A stretch of DNA of 64,000 bases from Phaffia rhodozyma (Eukaryota > Basidiomycota > Tremellomycetes > Cystofilobasidiales > Mrakiaceae): assembly GCA_014706385.1 (NCBI GenBank), contig JACGZH010000005.1, positions 1,116,001 through 1,180,000 on the forward strand, read 5' to 3'. The first letter of the stretch is position 1; each line of letters opens with the position of its first letter. A program made the translations under genes and the position numbers. The notes beneath the pieces were generated by a model that searched no databases, had not been told where the DNA came from, and saw only the letters and a list, made by a program, of their open reading frames with translations. Positions 11,773-23,737 of the stretch are shown in pieces.

Positions 11773-12895
11773 GGGTGACTAAGGACAGGTAATGCTTTGA
11801 AAGAGTAGAGGTTGGTGAAGGTAGAACGATTGAGGGTGAATTGGAAGGGATCGTGCCTGTTGGTATCTATATCAGGAAGGGTTGACTTGAAGGAACGAAT
11901 GAGAGGAAGTACGGGGCGTGAGCCATCGACCGATCTGACATATCACTGAACAAGGACAAGTAGACCAATGAACGAAGGAGATCACTCACTGAAGAATTAA
12001 AGGAGGGGTATCGCAGCAGTAACGAAGGAAGAAAGAGAGACGAACGAAAGAAAGAAGAGAAAATGAAGATCAAGTGAGGGAAGAAGCGATGGTCGATGTT
12101 CGGTAGCCAACATTTCGAACAGCGTTGATGCCTTTTGAGGATTTGGTAAGGGACGAAAAGAGAGAGAGAAGCGAGCGCCAGGCTAGCTGTGAAGATCGAG
12201 AACGCGCAAAGAACACCCAAAACAACACAACAACAACACAATTCGGTTGACTGAACGGTCTCCCCAATCGATCTTTCGCCAGTTCCTGTTCCTGGTACAG
12301 AGCGTAGGAACGTTCTCAGGAACGTACGCGCGGATGATTCATATCGTTGGTCAAGATAGGGTCTGTTAGTGGCCGATCGAAGAAGCTCAAGAAGAAAAGA
12401 GAGTGTTTGTGAGCGAGGTATGCAGCAGAAGAGACAGGCGAATAATAGCACCAAAATGTCAAAGAGCATGGTTAGGATTGTAAAATCAGAGATCTCTGTC
12501 GGGATCTCTGTCATAAGATGAAAGGGCATGTGCAAAGCAAGACAACTGAGTGAAAGAGTCCAAATCTAGACATATGTTAAGCGTCGTTATCTTAGGCAAG
12601 GCATGTGGAAAGAAAGAAATGAAAAATCGAAGAATGGCTGCCGTCAATGTAGAACTGGACAGAGGATGAAGGAGTTGGCCAAACGAGACCGGATTATTCT
12701 GATGCAGGTAGAATATGAGGTAGTTATCTCGATGGTACATGTGTGTGTATGAGTAAGTATATGTGTATGCGAAGAAGAGAGAATGTGTGTATGTGAGGGA
12801 AGCTGAGGGAAACATAAGCGGATGCAACGAAAGAGGAACGACGTCTAAAATGAATGGAACGACAGCCAAGCAAGACAGAACCGATGTCATCGGTT
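11773..12895. promoter_or_regulatory. intergenic: kinase promoter/5' leader and 3' region of the glutaredoxin-like gene
   Basis: A 1.1-kb spacer between two minus-strand genes. On the minus strand it is very pyrimidine-rich (about 11990-12240), as in long fungal 5' leaders. Open frames at 11867-12535 and 12486-12890 (minus) are Phe/Leu/Ser-rich, lack a family and lie in the pyrimidine-rich strand, so I treat them as leader sequence. Confidence 0.5.
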
Positions 12896-14017
12896 CTACT
12901 GACGAGCGTTGTTCTTTTCGACAATGGCTGCGCTTCTTTCTCGTGCTTTTCTTGATCGAAGATCGTCCCCAATGGGTATCCCCGCATGGGACAGAACAAT
13001 AGCCAGCCGACCCTGATCGTGGAGAAACTTGAGCTCGCCGAATGTTCCGATAGGATGGCCGCCGATGAGGATGGTAGGCAGTGTCGGTTGACGTGTTAGC
13101 CGGTTGAGGAGAGATGTCAGGATGACAGTGTCGGCTGCGTTGGAAGGAAGGCGAGCATACGAGAGAATGAAATAGACAGTTGAATATCCATTTTTAGTAT
13201 AAATTGATCGAGAGAACTGAAACTTTGGGGAAGAAAGAGAGACGTACGTCGGCCATCGAGATAGACGATTCCTAGATCCCGTCCGTTCGTTCCAAGATAG
13301 TCTTCTCGCTGAAGCAGGCTAACGGCCTCCTCAGTAAATACGTCGTTCTGCCGGCCAAGCACGACGACCGGCCATGCATCCCAACATTCTTTCTCCAACC
13401 GTCTCAGAGCGGCCTGCCGGTCATCATGCTCTGTAGGCAAAGCGGTATCAAGCACGAAGTCTGGGTTAAGAGGTAAACTCGGATCGAGAGGCGGAAGACC
13501 GTTCATGTCGGATGATGTTAGATGTAGCACAAGGGCAAAGAGCTCTTGGGACGGCGTTAATGGCGGAACGTTGTTGATCGCTGCGAGATCAGAACTCTGC
13601 ATTTTTGTATGAATAGTTTGATAGACTTGGAAGAAGAGAAAGAGAGTCAGGTTAGCTAGCCGGTTCACTTGGCAGATGGAGTGCAGAGGAAGAGTGATTG
13701 GCAGGCATACCATCAGCTCTATCATCAAGGGCATCGGTCCTGTTGTATATCGAGAGCCAGGGAGTTGCTTGCGTTCTGGACGAGACTATGAAAAGACCAA
13801 AGACAAGGAGGGAGACAAGACCGCAGACGGCCCAACGCGAGTTTCGTTGTACGTAGACCACTGGGTTACTAGCCCTTCTTCCCATCTGCGATGATTGACC
13901 GAAACTCGGATGCAGAGGAGATTGCAGAGGCGAGATCAGAGGTTCAGATCCTTTCCGTTTGTACGTTCTGTGACTCCGGCTGACACTGCCTGTCGGAGTG
14001 AATGGCGAGCTGAACAT
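12896..14017 (-). CDS. membrane-anchored glutaredoxin-fold protein lacking the active-site cysteine
   Basis: Three exons (14017-13711, 13625-13248, 13134-12896) give 307 residues. Residues 1-60 are basic and Ser/Pro-rich. One membrane segment follows (WAVCGLVSLLVFGLFIVSS, about residues 62-80), so topology is probably type II with the rest in the secretory lumen, like yeast Grx6/Grx7. The C-terminal domain shows glutaredoxin landmarks: WPVVVLGR (strand 1), a helix after it, VYLDGRPD, then TLPTILIGGHPIG (the TVP-type cis-Pro loop and GG) and ELKFLHDQGRL. Where Grx proteins carry CPYC or CSYS after strand 1, this one reads QNDVF, so thiol-redox chemistry at that site is not expected. Function is unknown; a structural or binding role is inference. 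Confidence 0.82.
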
Positions 14018-15630
14018 GGCTAGAGTATGAAAGAATGAGGAGGAGGATAGAACAAAATCAAGAGCAGGATGGTCTGTTGAAGAGAGTAAAAAAGTAGAAA
14101 ACTTTGTTAATTAAAACAAATTCGCCTCTGAATATTGGGTGATGGCTCTTCTAGAATCCAAGCTAACGAGAGAAGAACAATCTATCCAGCCACAATAGAT
14201 TACAATCAAAGGAGGAAAAGCGAGAAAAACGACAGGAAGAAGAAGCAAAATGACCAAAAGGCTGAAAACTGAGACATCAGTAAAAACACGCGCCCAGAGC
14301 CGAGAGGTGTCAGTGTATTCTGTACGCGCTGATGCTGCGCGTGTACGCGTCGAGACTGAGCTGCGCATGTGGAACAAGCGATCAAACTTACCTTCAACTC
14401 TGGTGCGAAGCTTTAACAAGGAGATTGAACGGTCCAGTTTGAGGGACCGTTTGAGTCAACTCCCTAGATTGTTTCCTGTGCAGTCAGAGCCAACAAACGT
14501 TTTCTCATGCAGAGAGCAGAGGGTAGAGAGCACAGAACAGAGACTAGGGGCGGAAATCAATAAGCATGAAGCAACTTCAGCTGGTATTCCTTCAGATGAG
14601 AATTTGAACGATAGATACCCATGTGAATGTGCACGCTCTAGTTGTGGGTCTGCACCCGGGTTTACAGATCAACTAGCAAACGTTTCAAGCATCGTCATTG
14701 ACTTTGGCTTGCCGGAAAGATCAAGGAGAAGCTCTCCAGAATATCTATTCTGCCCATGTCAGTCTGCATCAGTCATCCGGTCTATTTGTTTTATGGACTA
14801 GTTCACAATCCATGTCCACAACATGGATTGCTTTTAATCATTTGGTGTCGGAATCTGAATGTATGTACGAGCGTCATGTCTTTACATGACCTCTTCACAT
14901 GAGATGTGTTGTTTCCAAGTCGCTCTCTCTGGCCAACTGAGAGATATCTTCTCAAGACACTGCTATTCTCTATGCGCTGTTCGTCTTGTGAAAGAAAAAA
15001 GAAAGAAAAAAGAAAGAAAAAAAAAGGGAGAATGTTTGGAAAAATCCTTGATGCCTCGACCACTCGCTGACATACTATGACTGTGACAGAATCTGTTTAT
15101 GATATCCCGATGCGTCGTATCTGACGATCGATAAGAAACGTTCATCAAGTCCCCTGTTCATGAATAGGTTCGTGTTGACAGAAGCAATCTGCGCTATCTG
15201 CACTGCTTCCTGTAGTATATCCTTCCAAAGCGATCCGCGAAACAATCTATCATTTGACTATTATAGTGATGAGAAGTGCCAGCCTCCACCAAAGCAAAAC
15301 ATACCTCTGAGGCCATATCTCGGACTAAACGTGGTTAAAGGCAGCCCCTCGCTGATTCCAGGATCAAGGTTGAAGGCTTTTTTACGTTGTTAAGTCTCTC
15401 TTGTGCTTACTTGCTCGCAAGGTCACGAGTCGATCAGGCGGATGGCTACACAGCGGATAGTTACAAACTGCGTCATCGGGCCAGATCAACTTCCATCTCC
15501 AGTTGATTCCATACCCAAACTTAGAGCTATCACAATCTCTATCTTCATCCATCTAGCCTCCCTCCGAGGGGTTCTCTGTTCCCTTGATATATATATCCAT
15601 CCATCCGTCCCTCAGAACGAATTAGACCAT
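14018..15630. promoter_or_regulatory. long divergent intergenic region
   Basis: 1.6 kb between the divergent glutaredoxin-like and TUDOR genes, much longer than the other divergent spacers here except that at 22.7-23.7 kb. An open frame at 14250-14801 (+, 183 codons) and smaller ones have no recognisable features, and I see no splice-linked extension. A purine tract of GAAAGAAAAAA units lies at about 14990-15027. No tRNA or other RNA gene was recognised. Confidence 0.5.
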
Positions 15631-16840
15631 ATGCCTGGACCAGCCGAGCTTGAAAAAGGAGATGACGTCAGGTGCGTTCGGTTTCCTCTGGTTCAACTCA
15701 CCAGAATGGATTCTTTCAATATAGAGAACTTGGTTTAACGTGCTTTTGGATCTTTCTTTCTCGACTCTAATCATATAGTTGGAAATATGGATCATCTAAT
15801 CCAAAAGGGAAAGTCGACAAAGTCGTCGAAGGAGACGCCGAGATCGAGACAAAAAACGGAAATACCGTTAGTCGACACGGAGGTTTGTTCGCTCTGTTCA
15901 CGTTTTATGTAAACACTTAGAAGAATCGAGACGGAGGTAGATGGAGATCTGAGCCAATGTCGCGAGCGACCGCGTCACGGATTTATATACTTACCCGTTT
16001 GGCTGGATGCTGATTGGGTTTTTATCGTCATACAGATAAAGAAGATCCGGCTGTCGAGATTAGCCAACCGGAGAAGGTGCGTAGTCGTTTTTGCTGATAC
16101 ATGTGTTCGTCTTACCTGAAGCTGATGTCCATCAACTGTATCATTAGGGCGACAACAAAGTCCTTAAATTAGCTCACGAGTTAAATAACGTGGAGCCTGC
16201 ATCAGGAGAGGCAGACAAGAAGATTGATGGGGAGAACAAGGAAGAGAAGAAGGGCGATGAGAAAGAACAAAAGGAAGACAAGAAGGGGAAAGATGACGAA
16301 GAATCCAAGTCAGAGGAGGGAGAGAAAAAGAGTCCTGTGAGTCTTGCCACTATACACTCATTCAACACAATCTCCAGCCAATCATTCATGTTGTCACGTT
16401 CGTTCTGCTCTGCCATCTGCTAAATAGGCTAAGCGGGGTCGACCTGCGAATAAGCCCCAGAGCAAGTCCGACAAATCCTCGCCGACAAAGCCAAAAACTC
16501 CTAAGTCTGAAAAGAAGACAGCGCCTCCTGCAGAGGGAACTCGAAAGTCTACCAGAAATACGGCCAAAAAGGAAGACGAAGTGAAGAAGAAGGTTCGTCT
16601 ATCTTCTATTTGCGGTAAGATATTCATAACCCTGCATACAACACTGTTAATGATACATTCTTCTTTCTTGTATCTTTCTCGTCGTGGTCAACTCATCGGG
16701 AAATCTAGAATGAAGTCCACAAGGATGATGAAGCGCAGACTGGGGACAAGCGTAAGGCTTCCCCTGCTGCTGCTGCTGCTACCGATGACGTTGCTGAAGA
16801 TGGCGAGCAGAAAAAGGCCAAGACAGCGGCGGATGAGTAA
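15631..16840 (+). CDS. hypervirulence-associated TUDOR-domain protein with AT-hook and charged tail
   Basis: Six exons (15631-15671, 15779-15882, 16036-16076, 16148-16336, 16428-16592, 16709-16840) close to 223 residues. Residues about 8-55 match the HVA1 TUDOR family: a GDDVSWKYG start, then NPKGKVDKVV, NTVSRHGD and DPAVEI. These small beta-barrel domains were named from a hypervirulence-associated protein of Cryptococcus and occur widely in fungi and bacteria. The rest is disordered and highly charged (Lys/Glu-rich), with an AT-hook core KRGRPANKP and basic KRKAS near the C-terminus. The AT-hook and basic patches suggest a nuclear, DNA- or chromatin-linked protein; that is inference. An A5 run (GCT repeats) sits in the last exon. 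Confidence 0.88.
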
Positions 16841-17276
16841 AATGCCCTTGGTCTATGCTCATCCGAGATGAAAGAAATGCTTTGCCTTTGCTCCTTTCTA
16901 CCAAATTTCTCCAAGAATCTTTTTTGTCTTTCTTTTCGCTTTGTCTGTTTCTTTTTTCGATTTGCTCTGATGTCTTTCTTCACAACTCATAAGCCATGAG
17001 TTGCAACGTATGCTGTTTCTTTTCTGTATGCTGGTCTTTGTACCATTCCTTATATATCATCACATGTATCAAACATCTTTGTGAAGACTTTAATGATGAA
17101 AAGGCAATGCGATCAAAGATGTTGTGTTGAGAAGCTATCGCGGCCGATATAAACCGGATGACCGCGGACGACCGTTGTCGATATTTCCCGCCGGCTTCTT
17201 GAACTACACTCAACCGATCTTGACTATTTCTTCGTACCACCACACCCATCCTCTCTTCTCTTCCTCCACTATATTC
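16841..17276. promoter_or_regulatory. intergenic: SCO1 promoter region
   Basis: 436 bp between two plus-strand genes. It has T-rich tracts at 16910-16980 (end of the TUDOR transcript) and a GATATAAACC string near 17147 that could serve as a TATA-like element. Nothing else is recognised. Confidence 0.4.
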
Positions 17277-18812
17277 ATGTTCACCCCATCTGCATCTCGA
17301 TTATCACAGCTCACCGTTCGGGCCACTCACCGAACGGCCGCCGGATCCTTCCGACCTTGCCTTTCTCCTCTTCAACCCTTGGTCCGAAGGTCTTATGTTT
17401 CTCCAGGTTCTGCTTCCCCTTCCGGGTCGACCCCTCCTCCGAAGACCTCAGCGCATGTATCACCTCAGAATGGAGAAGAATCGAACTTCAAGGCTCCTCT
17501 GGAGAAGCCGTATGCTGGACGACCGGCTAGTTCCTCTGAACTCATTGGGGTCAGTCGATGTTTGAGTTTCTTCGTTTCCTCTTCATCGGAGGGATTTTTT
17601 CCTACCTCCTGTCATTTTCTTCTTTCTCTCCTTCTGCCTACATTATCTTCGTAAATGGTTGTGTTTTTATCTCGCGTGACAACGAAACTTATAGAATCGT
17701 TACGTTTGCTTCTGATTTGGATGGAATGATACATCTAGGTTTTCAACTGGAAGGCAGCAGGTCTCTTCGTGGCGGCTGGAGTTGGGTTGTACGTATACTT
17801 TACTGGAGAGAAGGAACGTATTCAAGAACTCAAGCGTATGTTTCCCGCAGTGATATAGTTTCGTCCATTTAACATAGAGATCGAAGCTAACAAATCAACG
17901 CCTCTCGGGTTATCTCTCTCTTTCCATATCAAAGGCCAACAGCATGCCAAGTCGGTCAAGACCGGAAAACCCCTGATCGGAGGACCATTCTCATTGCTCG
18001 ATCATAATGGCAATGTTTTTACCGAGAAAAACTTGCTCGGACAATGGAGTTTGATGTACTTTGGGTTCACCAACTGTCCTGATATCTGTCCGGAGGAGCT
18101 TGATAAGATGAGTGAAGTGGTGGATATTGTCGGTGCGTCTCTTTGCTCTTCTGTTGGCTGTGGGGTTTCTCTAGAAAGGAAACTGAAGGGTACCACTTCT
18201 TATTGATCTGACAATGACCTTTATCCTTACCTCGCCTTCATCTCTTTCAGACAAAAAGCACGGAAAGATTTCGCGACCTGTATTCATCTCTTGCGATCCT
18301 GCCCGAGATGATGTGCCGACCGTGAAAGCATATGTTGCTGGTAAGTCCCCTTAAGCCTCCTTTTGCCTTCTCAGTTTGTCATATATGGTTGGGGTTTCCC
18401 TATGTCTGGCGCTGATTTATGACCGGGATGCTATATAAAAGACTTCCATCCCCGAACGGTTGGTCTCACTGGACCTTTCGACGCCGTCAAGGCCATGTGC
18501 AAAGCCTTCCGAGTTTACTTCTCGACTCCTCCCACAGCTGGACCGGACGATGATTACCTCGTTGACCACAGGTGAAGAACTCCCTCCAATGCTTTCTCTG
18601 TTCTTTCTTGAGTTCCTCCTTTCTGACAAATCGACCTGCTTTTACTTTTATGTCCGAACAGTATTTACTTCTATCTGATGGATCCGGACGGCGCATTTGT
18701 CGATGCTTTCGGCAAAGACCATACGGCCGAGCAGGTTGTTGAAAAGATTGACGAGGCCCTAGCCGATTGGAACGAGCACCAAAGGCTGGCTTCAAAATTG
18801 GCGTCGGAGTGA
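17277..18812 (+). CDS. SCO1: SCO1-type copper chaperone for cytochrome c oxidase assembly
   Basis: Six exons (17277-17549, 17739-17835, 17935-18132, 18251-18340, 18442-18571, 18662-18812) give 312 residues. Sco1 sits in the mitochondrial inner membrane facing the intermembrane space and hands copper to the CuA site of Cox2. The N-terminus is an Arg/Ser-rich, acid-poor mitochondrial targeting sequence. One membrane segment ([16 protein letters not shown], about residue 97-112) precedes the thioredoxin-like domain: [10 protein letters not shown], then the copper site CPDICP (CxxxC) and the third ligand, His, in [18 protein letters not shown] and [10 protein letters not shown] are also family blocks. 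All copper ligands are present. I chose the ATG at 17277 because the transit peptide begins there. Confidence 0.96.
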
Positions 18813-19045
18813 TCTCCCCTTTGGCGTATCATATATGTCTTTGATTTGCGACGATTCTCTTGATGAGTGGACAGAAAGATATGAGAAGAAACAAGAATAA
18901 CATCTGAACATGACTGAATGATGTTTGTCTGTAAAGAAATATGTGCATTAATCATGTTTACATCCGAATAAGATTACGCCAGTTGAATCCTGACCGAGGA
19001 AAGGGGGGAGACATCAAGCAACCTCTTTTGGATCTAACCTTGTTT

Positions 19046-22000
19046 CTAATCTATCGATACTTTCAGATTTTGCGCGATTTCCTTCAATGAATCCAACGAT
19101 CCCAACTCGATCGCCTCGACCGCCTGTTTGAGCTCTGTCCGTTTCTGAACGGATCGACCCCTACCGGATTCCTTCCATTTCAACCCGATAAAATCCTTCT
19201 GACAACCAGGCCACCACCCAAGGTCCCCTAATCGCTCCAACGCAGCTGCAACCGAGTAGGTTTTTCGAAGACTCGGCCAATGTCCCTGTAAGAATTCCTC
19301 CCGATGCCTCTTAGGAATGAACGGAACTGGCTTACCCACCCGACCGACGAGAAGAAGGTATCGGTCGGATTTGGAAACCTCGAACGACTGAGAAAATAGT
19401 TGAGCTTCTGCCCATAGACCGGGCGGCAGGTTTCCGTATTCAGCCTCAGTTCGACCTTTTAGTGCAGCCCAAACGAGTAAAGGCCAGTCTGACGGATGAA
19501 TCGCATACGGCTCGCCAGACGGATCGGTCGGGCTGAAGAATTCGGGAGAGGACGCAAGGTTGTCCATCGCCTCTTGTTCATACACCTGAAGTGAGCCCTT
19601 GAAGTACGATCGAGCGGGAACAAGCCTATAAGGGTTGTATTTATGATGAACGTTCAACTCATCCGTTTGGGCTGGGAAGGACGGAGAAGAGACAACGGTC
19701 TCTCTGAGGGTTGCTAGCTTCTCCAGGAACGAGGGGTATCGAGATAGGTGGTATTCGATCCCGGGAGGAAGCGGTAATCGGGCTCGCACAACATCCTGAG
19801 CAACCATAGTAAGCATCTCGTCTTCCACCGCGTAATCGGGTTCGTCCGCTGAGTCGAACGACTGAGCGACTTGCTGGCGTTCGTGAAGTAGAGATTCGAA
19901 CGTCTTTGGATTGAGTAAAAATTTGTCTGGAACTGTATCTTCCGACCGACACACATAGAAAAGCGAAAGCGCCGCGTTGAAAAAGTTTTGCAGTCGGAGC
20001 GGCCGAACGATCTCTGGGCTGTTTGTTCCTAAGAAATAGATGGGATCGTCAGATACGATCGACCTCTCCGTTGATCGGGAAGCTTGATCAATCAGAGATG
20101 TCTGGCTTAAAACCTTGGATGACCGGTTGGAACTGGGAACGGAAGCGATTCTCTTGAATCGAGTGTTGCTCAGTATTCGAGTCTGCACCTCCTCCCAGTC
20201 TGCCCAATCCCCTCGCATGATCCCTCGATAAAGAGCCCAGCCTGATGTTAACGCCCGGTTCCCTCTGACAGTTTCTCCGGGATAAGCTTTTCCGCCAAAG
20301 AACAATTTGCGCTCGGCAGCATACAGCTCGAGTAGATCTCTATGGAAACCAAATGACAACTTGGTTCCATGTGAAGAGGCTTCCTCTCTAGCGAGACAGA
20401 AGATCTGTTCGGCCGTTCGAAAAAGTCCGCCGCTGACCAGTGCGTTGAAAAGGGCGTGATAGATATATCTGTTCATCTGAATTGGTCGCCAGGACTGTCG
20501 GAGCAAGTAATTTGTGATCTGAGTAACAATATCAAATCGTCTGGTGGACACTCCGTACCGGATGAGGATAACTGTAAGTCTGGAGAGATGATCGGCTGTG
20601 TAGGCTGAGGATGAGATCAAGGTGTCAAAGTGTTGAACGAGATGAGGGTCCAACAGCTCGAACGGCTTGGTCGGGACGGAAGATATATATGCGTTGGTTT
20701 CCTCGTCATATTCTTGTACTTGAAATGGTCGCGAGTGTATCAAGGCCGATGGGTGTTCTATCACGAAAAGAAGGAGGTCGAAATTTTGAAGCGGAATGAG
20801 CCAATGCACTCTTGGCCATACTATCAGGAGATAAAATTCGAAACTGACCATCGCTCGGTTCGACATCAAACTTCCATTTTGGCAGTTCTCCTATTCTTCG
20901 AACCGGAAGACCAAACTGACTAGAACCCACTAGATGTTGGATCTCCGGCCTCTCCATATCCGGTTTGGTGTGAAACAATTCTAGTATACCAGCCGTCAAT
21001 GACCCGACAGCGCCCTTGAGTCCATCGAGAAAGAGGTTCCACACTTTGGTGGCCAAGCCTCCTTCCATTAGAACAAGTCCAGTCTCACTCTTGTCGGCCC
21101 AGCCCTGGCCCTGCATATATCTCAGCACGCGCTGTCCGCCGAGGGGCGATTTTAAGTCGCTGAGGGAGAACCAGAGCAGAGTACGTGCCGAGGTCTCAGA
21201 CACAAAGTGGAGGCCGTACCTGGTAGCATTGACGTCCATGCTTCCTCCGGGGAGGCCCCAAATGAGCGAAGAAAGCGCGCCTTGGACGTGAGCGTAAGCC
21301 GAAGTGTTGTCAACCTTGTCTGGAGAGGGGATTGGTGGGTAGACGGTCGGGTGTTTAGGAAGGGATGAGAGCGCCTTGATGAGTGAAGTAATACGAAACA
21401 GAGGGAGAGTCCGAGCCAACACAGTGTTACTCAGGATGGCTAGCGCTGCGGCTGACTTCTGGAATACCTCTGGGTGAGCGACTTCTGAGAAGGACAGCTT
21501 GGCGAGGATCAAGTCAAGGAGTTCTTGAGATGGGAAAGGGGTGAGCTCTGGAAGAAGGGGTTCCACACCAGGAGCGGTCTGACTGGGTGGGGGAGAAGGA
21601 AACCGTTGAAGATAAAGATTGACTCGAGTGGGTTCGGGAGCCCAGCACATGGCACGCCTCTGTGCTTCCGCCCGATGATTCCACCGTAAACCAAGTCCCC
21701 AAAAGCCAAGCAAGTCTTTTTCCTCAATCTCTTCCTTCTGCCGCCTTGCCTGATCCGAATCTATGCCTCCCGAAAGCTTTGGTCCAGCCATGCTCGAGTC
21801 AGATGAAGGGCTGGACGGCGCCGTCGAAGGTCGGCGAAGCCAGTTGACCTCTGCAGTCAGCTCGTTCGTAGCTAGAGTTTGGTCTGATCCAGGCTGAGTT
21901 CGACCCAGCCGAGCTTCCCACGCCCATTCTTCGACAAGCTCAGTATAGACTCGCGCCGCGATGTCGATGTCACCATCATCTAGTAGCTGACCAAGTAAGA

Positions 22001-22655
22001 GTTTGTACATGTGTTCTGTCCGGGGAACTCTATGAATTCTAAAGAAATGTAGGAGGTGGATGACTCGCCTGGTGAGAGGAGAGGCGTAGAAGAGAGTAGC
22101 ATCTCGATCGTCGACGGAGGGGAAAGAAAACGTTGAGGCCGAGGGAGTCTGGAAGGTTCGACGGTTGAGAATGGAAAACACGAGAGATTCACCGAGGAGT
22201 TTGAGCTCCTCATCTTCCTTCTCGGGTGAAAGTTCTGTTTGGATTTTGTTCCGAGCGGCGGTCTCAAGCTTGAAGATTGCTTCTGCTAGATCGATATCCC
22301 CAGATTGAAGCAAGGCGAGTATTCGCCTGGTTGAACTTGAGTAAACAGGTGTAGACTGGTTTGTAGAATCAGTAGTTCCACTAGAGGAGGGTGATTGTAT
22401 TGACGATGAAGAAGAAGATGATGATAGATCGTCTGTTGATGACTGAGTTAGAGGGCTCGATTGATCTCTCCCTGACTTGGAACGCGATTGAGTCGGACGG
22501 TAGAGTGAATGAGACACTCGACGGATTGAATGTTTCCGAAAGCTCAATTGGGCCGACGGAGGGTAGAGAAACAGAAGGACCGGAGTGTATGAGGAGATCG
22601 AGGCAGAAGATATCTGCCTTGGGAACGTTTGAAGGAGACAATTCGGTTTGGACAT
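19046..22655 (-). CDS. large, probably mitochondrial helical-repeat (PPR-like) protein
   Basis: Two exons (22655-20849 and 20718-19046) join to 1159 residues. I chose the first in-frame ATG, 22655 (MSKPNCLL). The first 80 residues are rich in Ser, Arg and Tyr and poor in acidic residues, as in mitochondrial presequences. A Ser-only stretch follows. After that come many amphipathic helical pairs, such as LLQSGDIDLAEAIFKLE, MYKLLLGQLLDDGDIDIAARVYTELV and YHALFNALVSGGLFRTAEQIF, which look like degenerate pentatricopeptide units. Such proteins usually bind mitochondrial mRNAs. I could not assign a named orthologue. It has one intron over 3.6 kb, against many in its neighbours. It is convergent with SCO1, with 233 bp between them. 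Confidence 0.8.
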
Positions 22656-23737
22656 TCTATCGAGTTCTGTATAAAGCAGTGAATTGAGCCTGGGATCGGG
22701 ATATGGATAAATACTCTTTTTCAACCGAGCGTTGGTGTGAAACAAGCAGGGACCTACACCGCAAGTAGCAAGAATATAAGCACTTAGACGTGAAGGACTG
22801 ATCGTTTATCGAAGGACCATGCAAGAAGAAGAACACAATGTTGGCTAGACAGAACCAGAGAACCAAATGATGTGTGAGCGTGTGTGTGTGTGTGTGTGTA
22901 TACAGGTGAACGGCAGAAAGAGGATAGAAGAAGTCGTCAGAGGTAGGCCAACTTACGACCAGAACTAGAACCAAGATTAGAACTATCAATAGATCCAACG
23001 TTCCACAACAGCTCTATCCTTAGTGGTCTGTTGAAAAGAAGGATGCTGACTGAGAAGGACGATCGGCCGGATAGAGGAATAATAGAATGGGCTGGAGAGA
23101 ATTGAGCGAAGTTTCGATGACTTTTTTTCGCTTAGCAGGCAAAGCCGCTTGTGGGTTAGTAACTAAACAGGATGTTGTCCATCCATTATCACCATGCTCT
23201 AGTTTATAACCTCGATCGATGTGTTCTGTTGAGCTGGATCCATACTAGATCATATCTTAATGTACATATATCCATCAAGAATATTTATGTTTGCACGTTT
23301 GGTAGATCAGCCAAGCAGAAAGACAGAGTCGAATGGGCTGGACCGGCCGGGTGCTGCTATCGAAGACAGTTTTGGAACAATTCTCTAGTAGAAAGACGAA
23401 AAGTGAAACAACCGGTCAACCCGCAACATCCACCATCACCTCCACCCAACAGTGACTATCCTTGACCATTAGAATTAGAAGACATGTTTATGGTGAATGC
23501 TCACATTGCTTTCTCGTTATAATATTGGTACCCTCCAAGCTGACTTACTCATATCTCTGGTCTTGAATCTTTTCTTTCAATCAGATCAAATCCCGTACGT
23601 CCAGCCCATCCGATCGCCTTGATAGCCGTTCCTCTTGACAGGACGAAACCCCTAACTGCACAAAACCGCATGGACCTCTATCTTTGAGACTGATTACGCT
23701 TTCATCTTCTCTTTCCGCCCTTTGGTCTCTTCTTGCT
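22656..23737. promoter_or_regulatory. divergent promoter region with TG microsatellite
   Basis: 1.08 kb between the divergent mitochondrial-repeat gene and VID27. It contains a TG-dinucleotide run (22881-22899), a T/C-rich leader before VID27 and several short open frames without features. No RNA gene was recognised. Confidence 0.5.
22881..22899. repeat. (TG)n microsatellite
   Basis: An uninterrupted TG run of about 19 bases, preceded by a partly matching TGTGTGAGCG. It lies upstream of the minus-strand gene starting at 22655, probably in its leader or promoter. Confidence 0.9.

Noticed and set aside
11867..12890. two overlapping minus-strand open frames with hydrophobic strings
   Set aside because: They arise from pyrimidine-rich leader sequence (Phe/Leu/Ser codons) between two same-strand genes and match no family.
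14250..14801. 183-codon open frame on + strand
   Set aside because: No domain and no splice-linked extension; its Arg/Ser-rich composition looks random.
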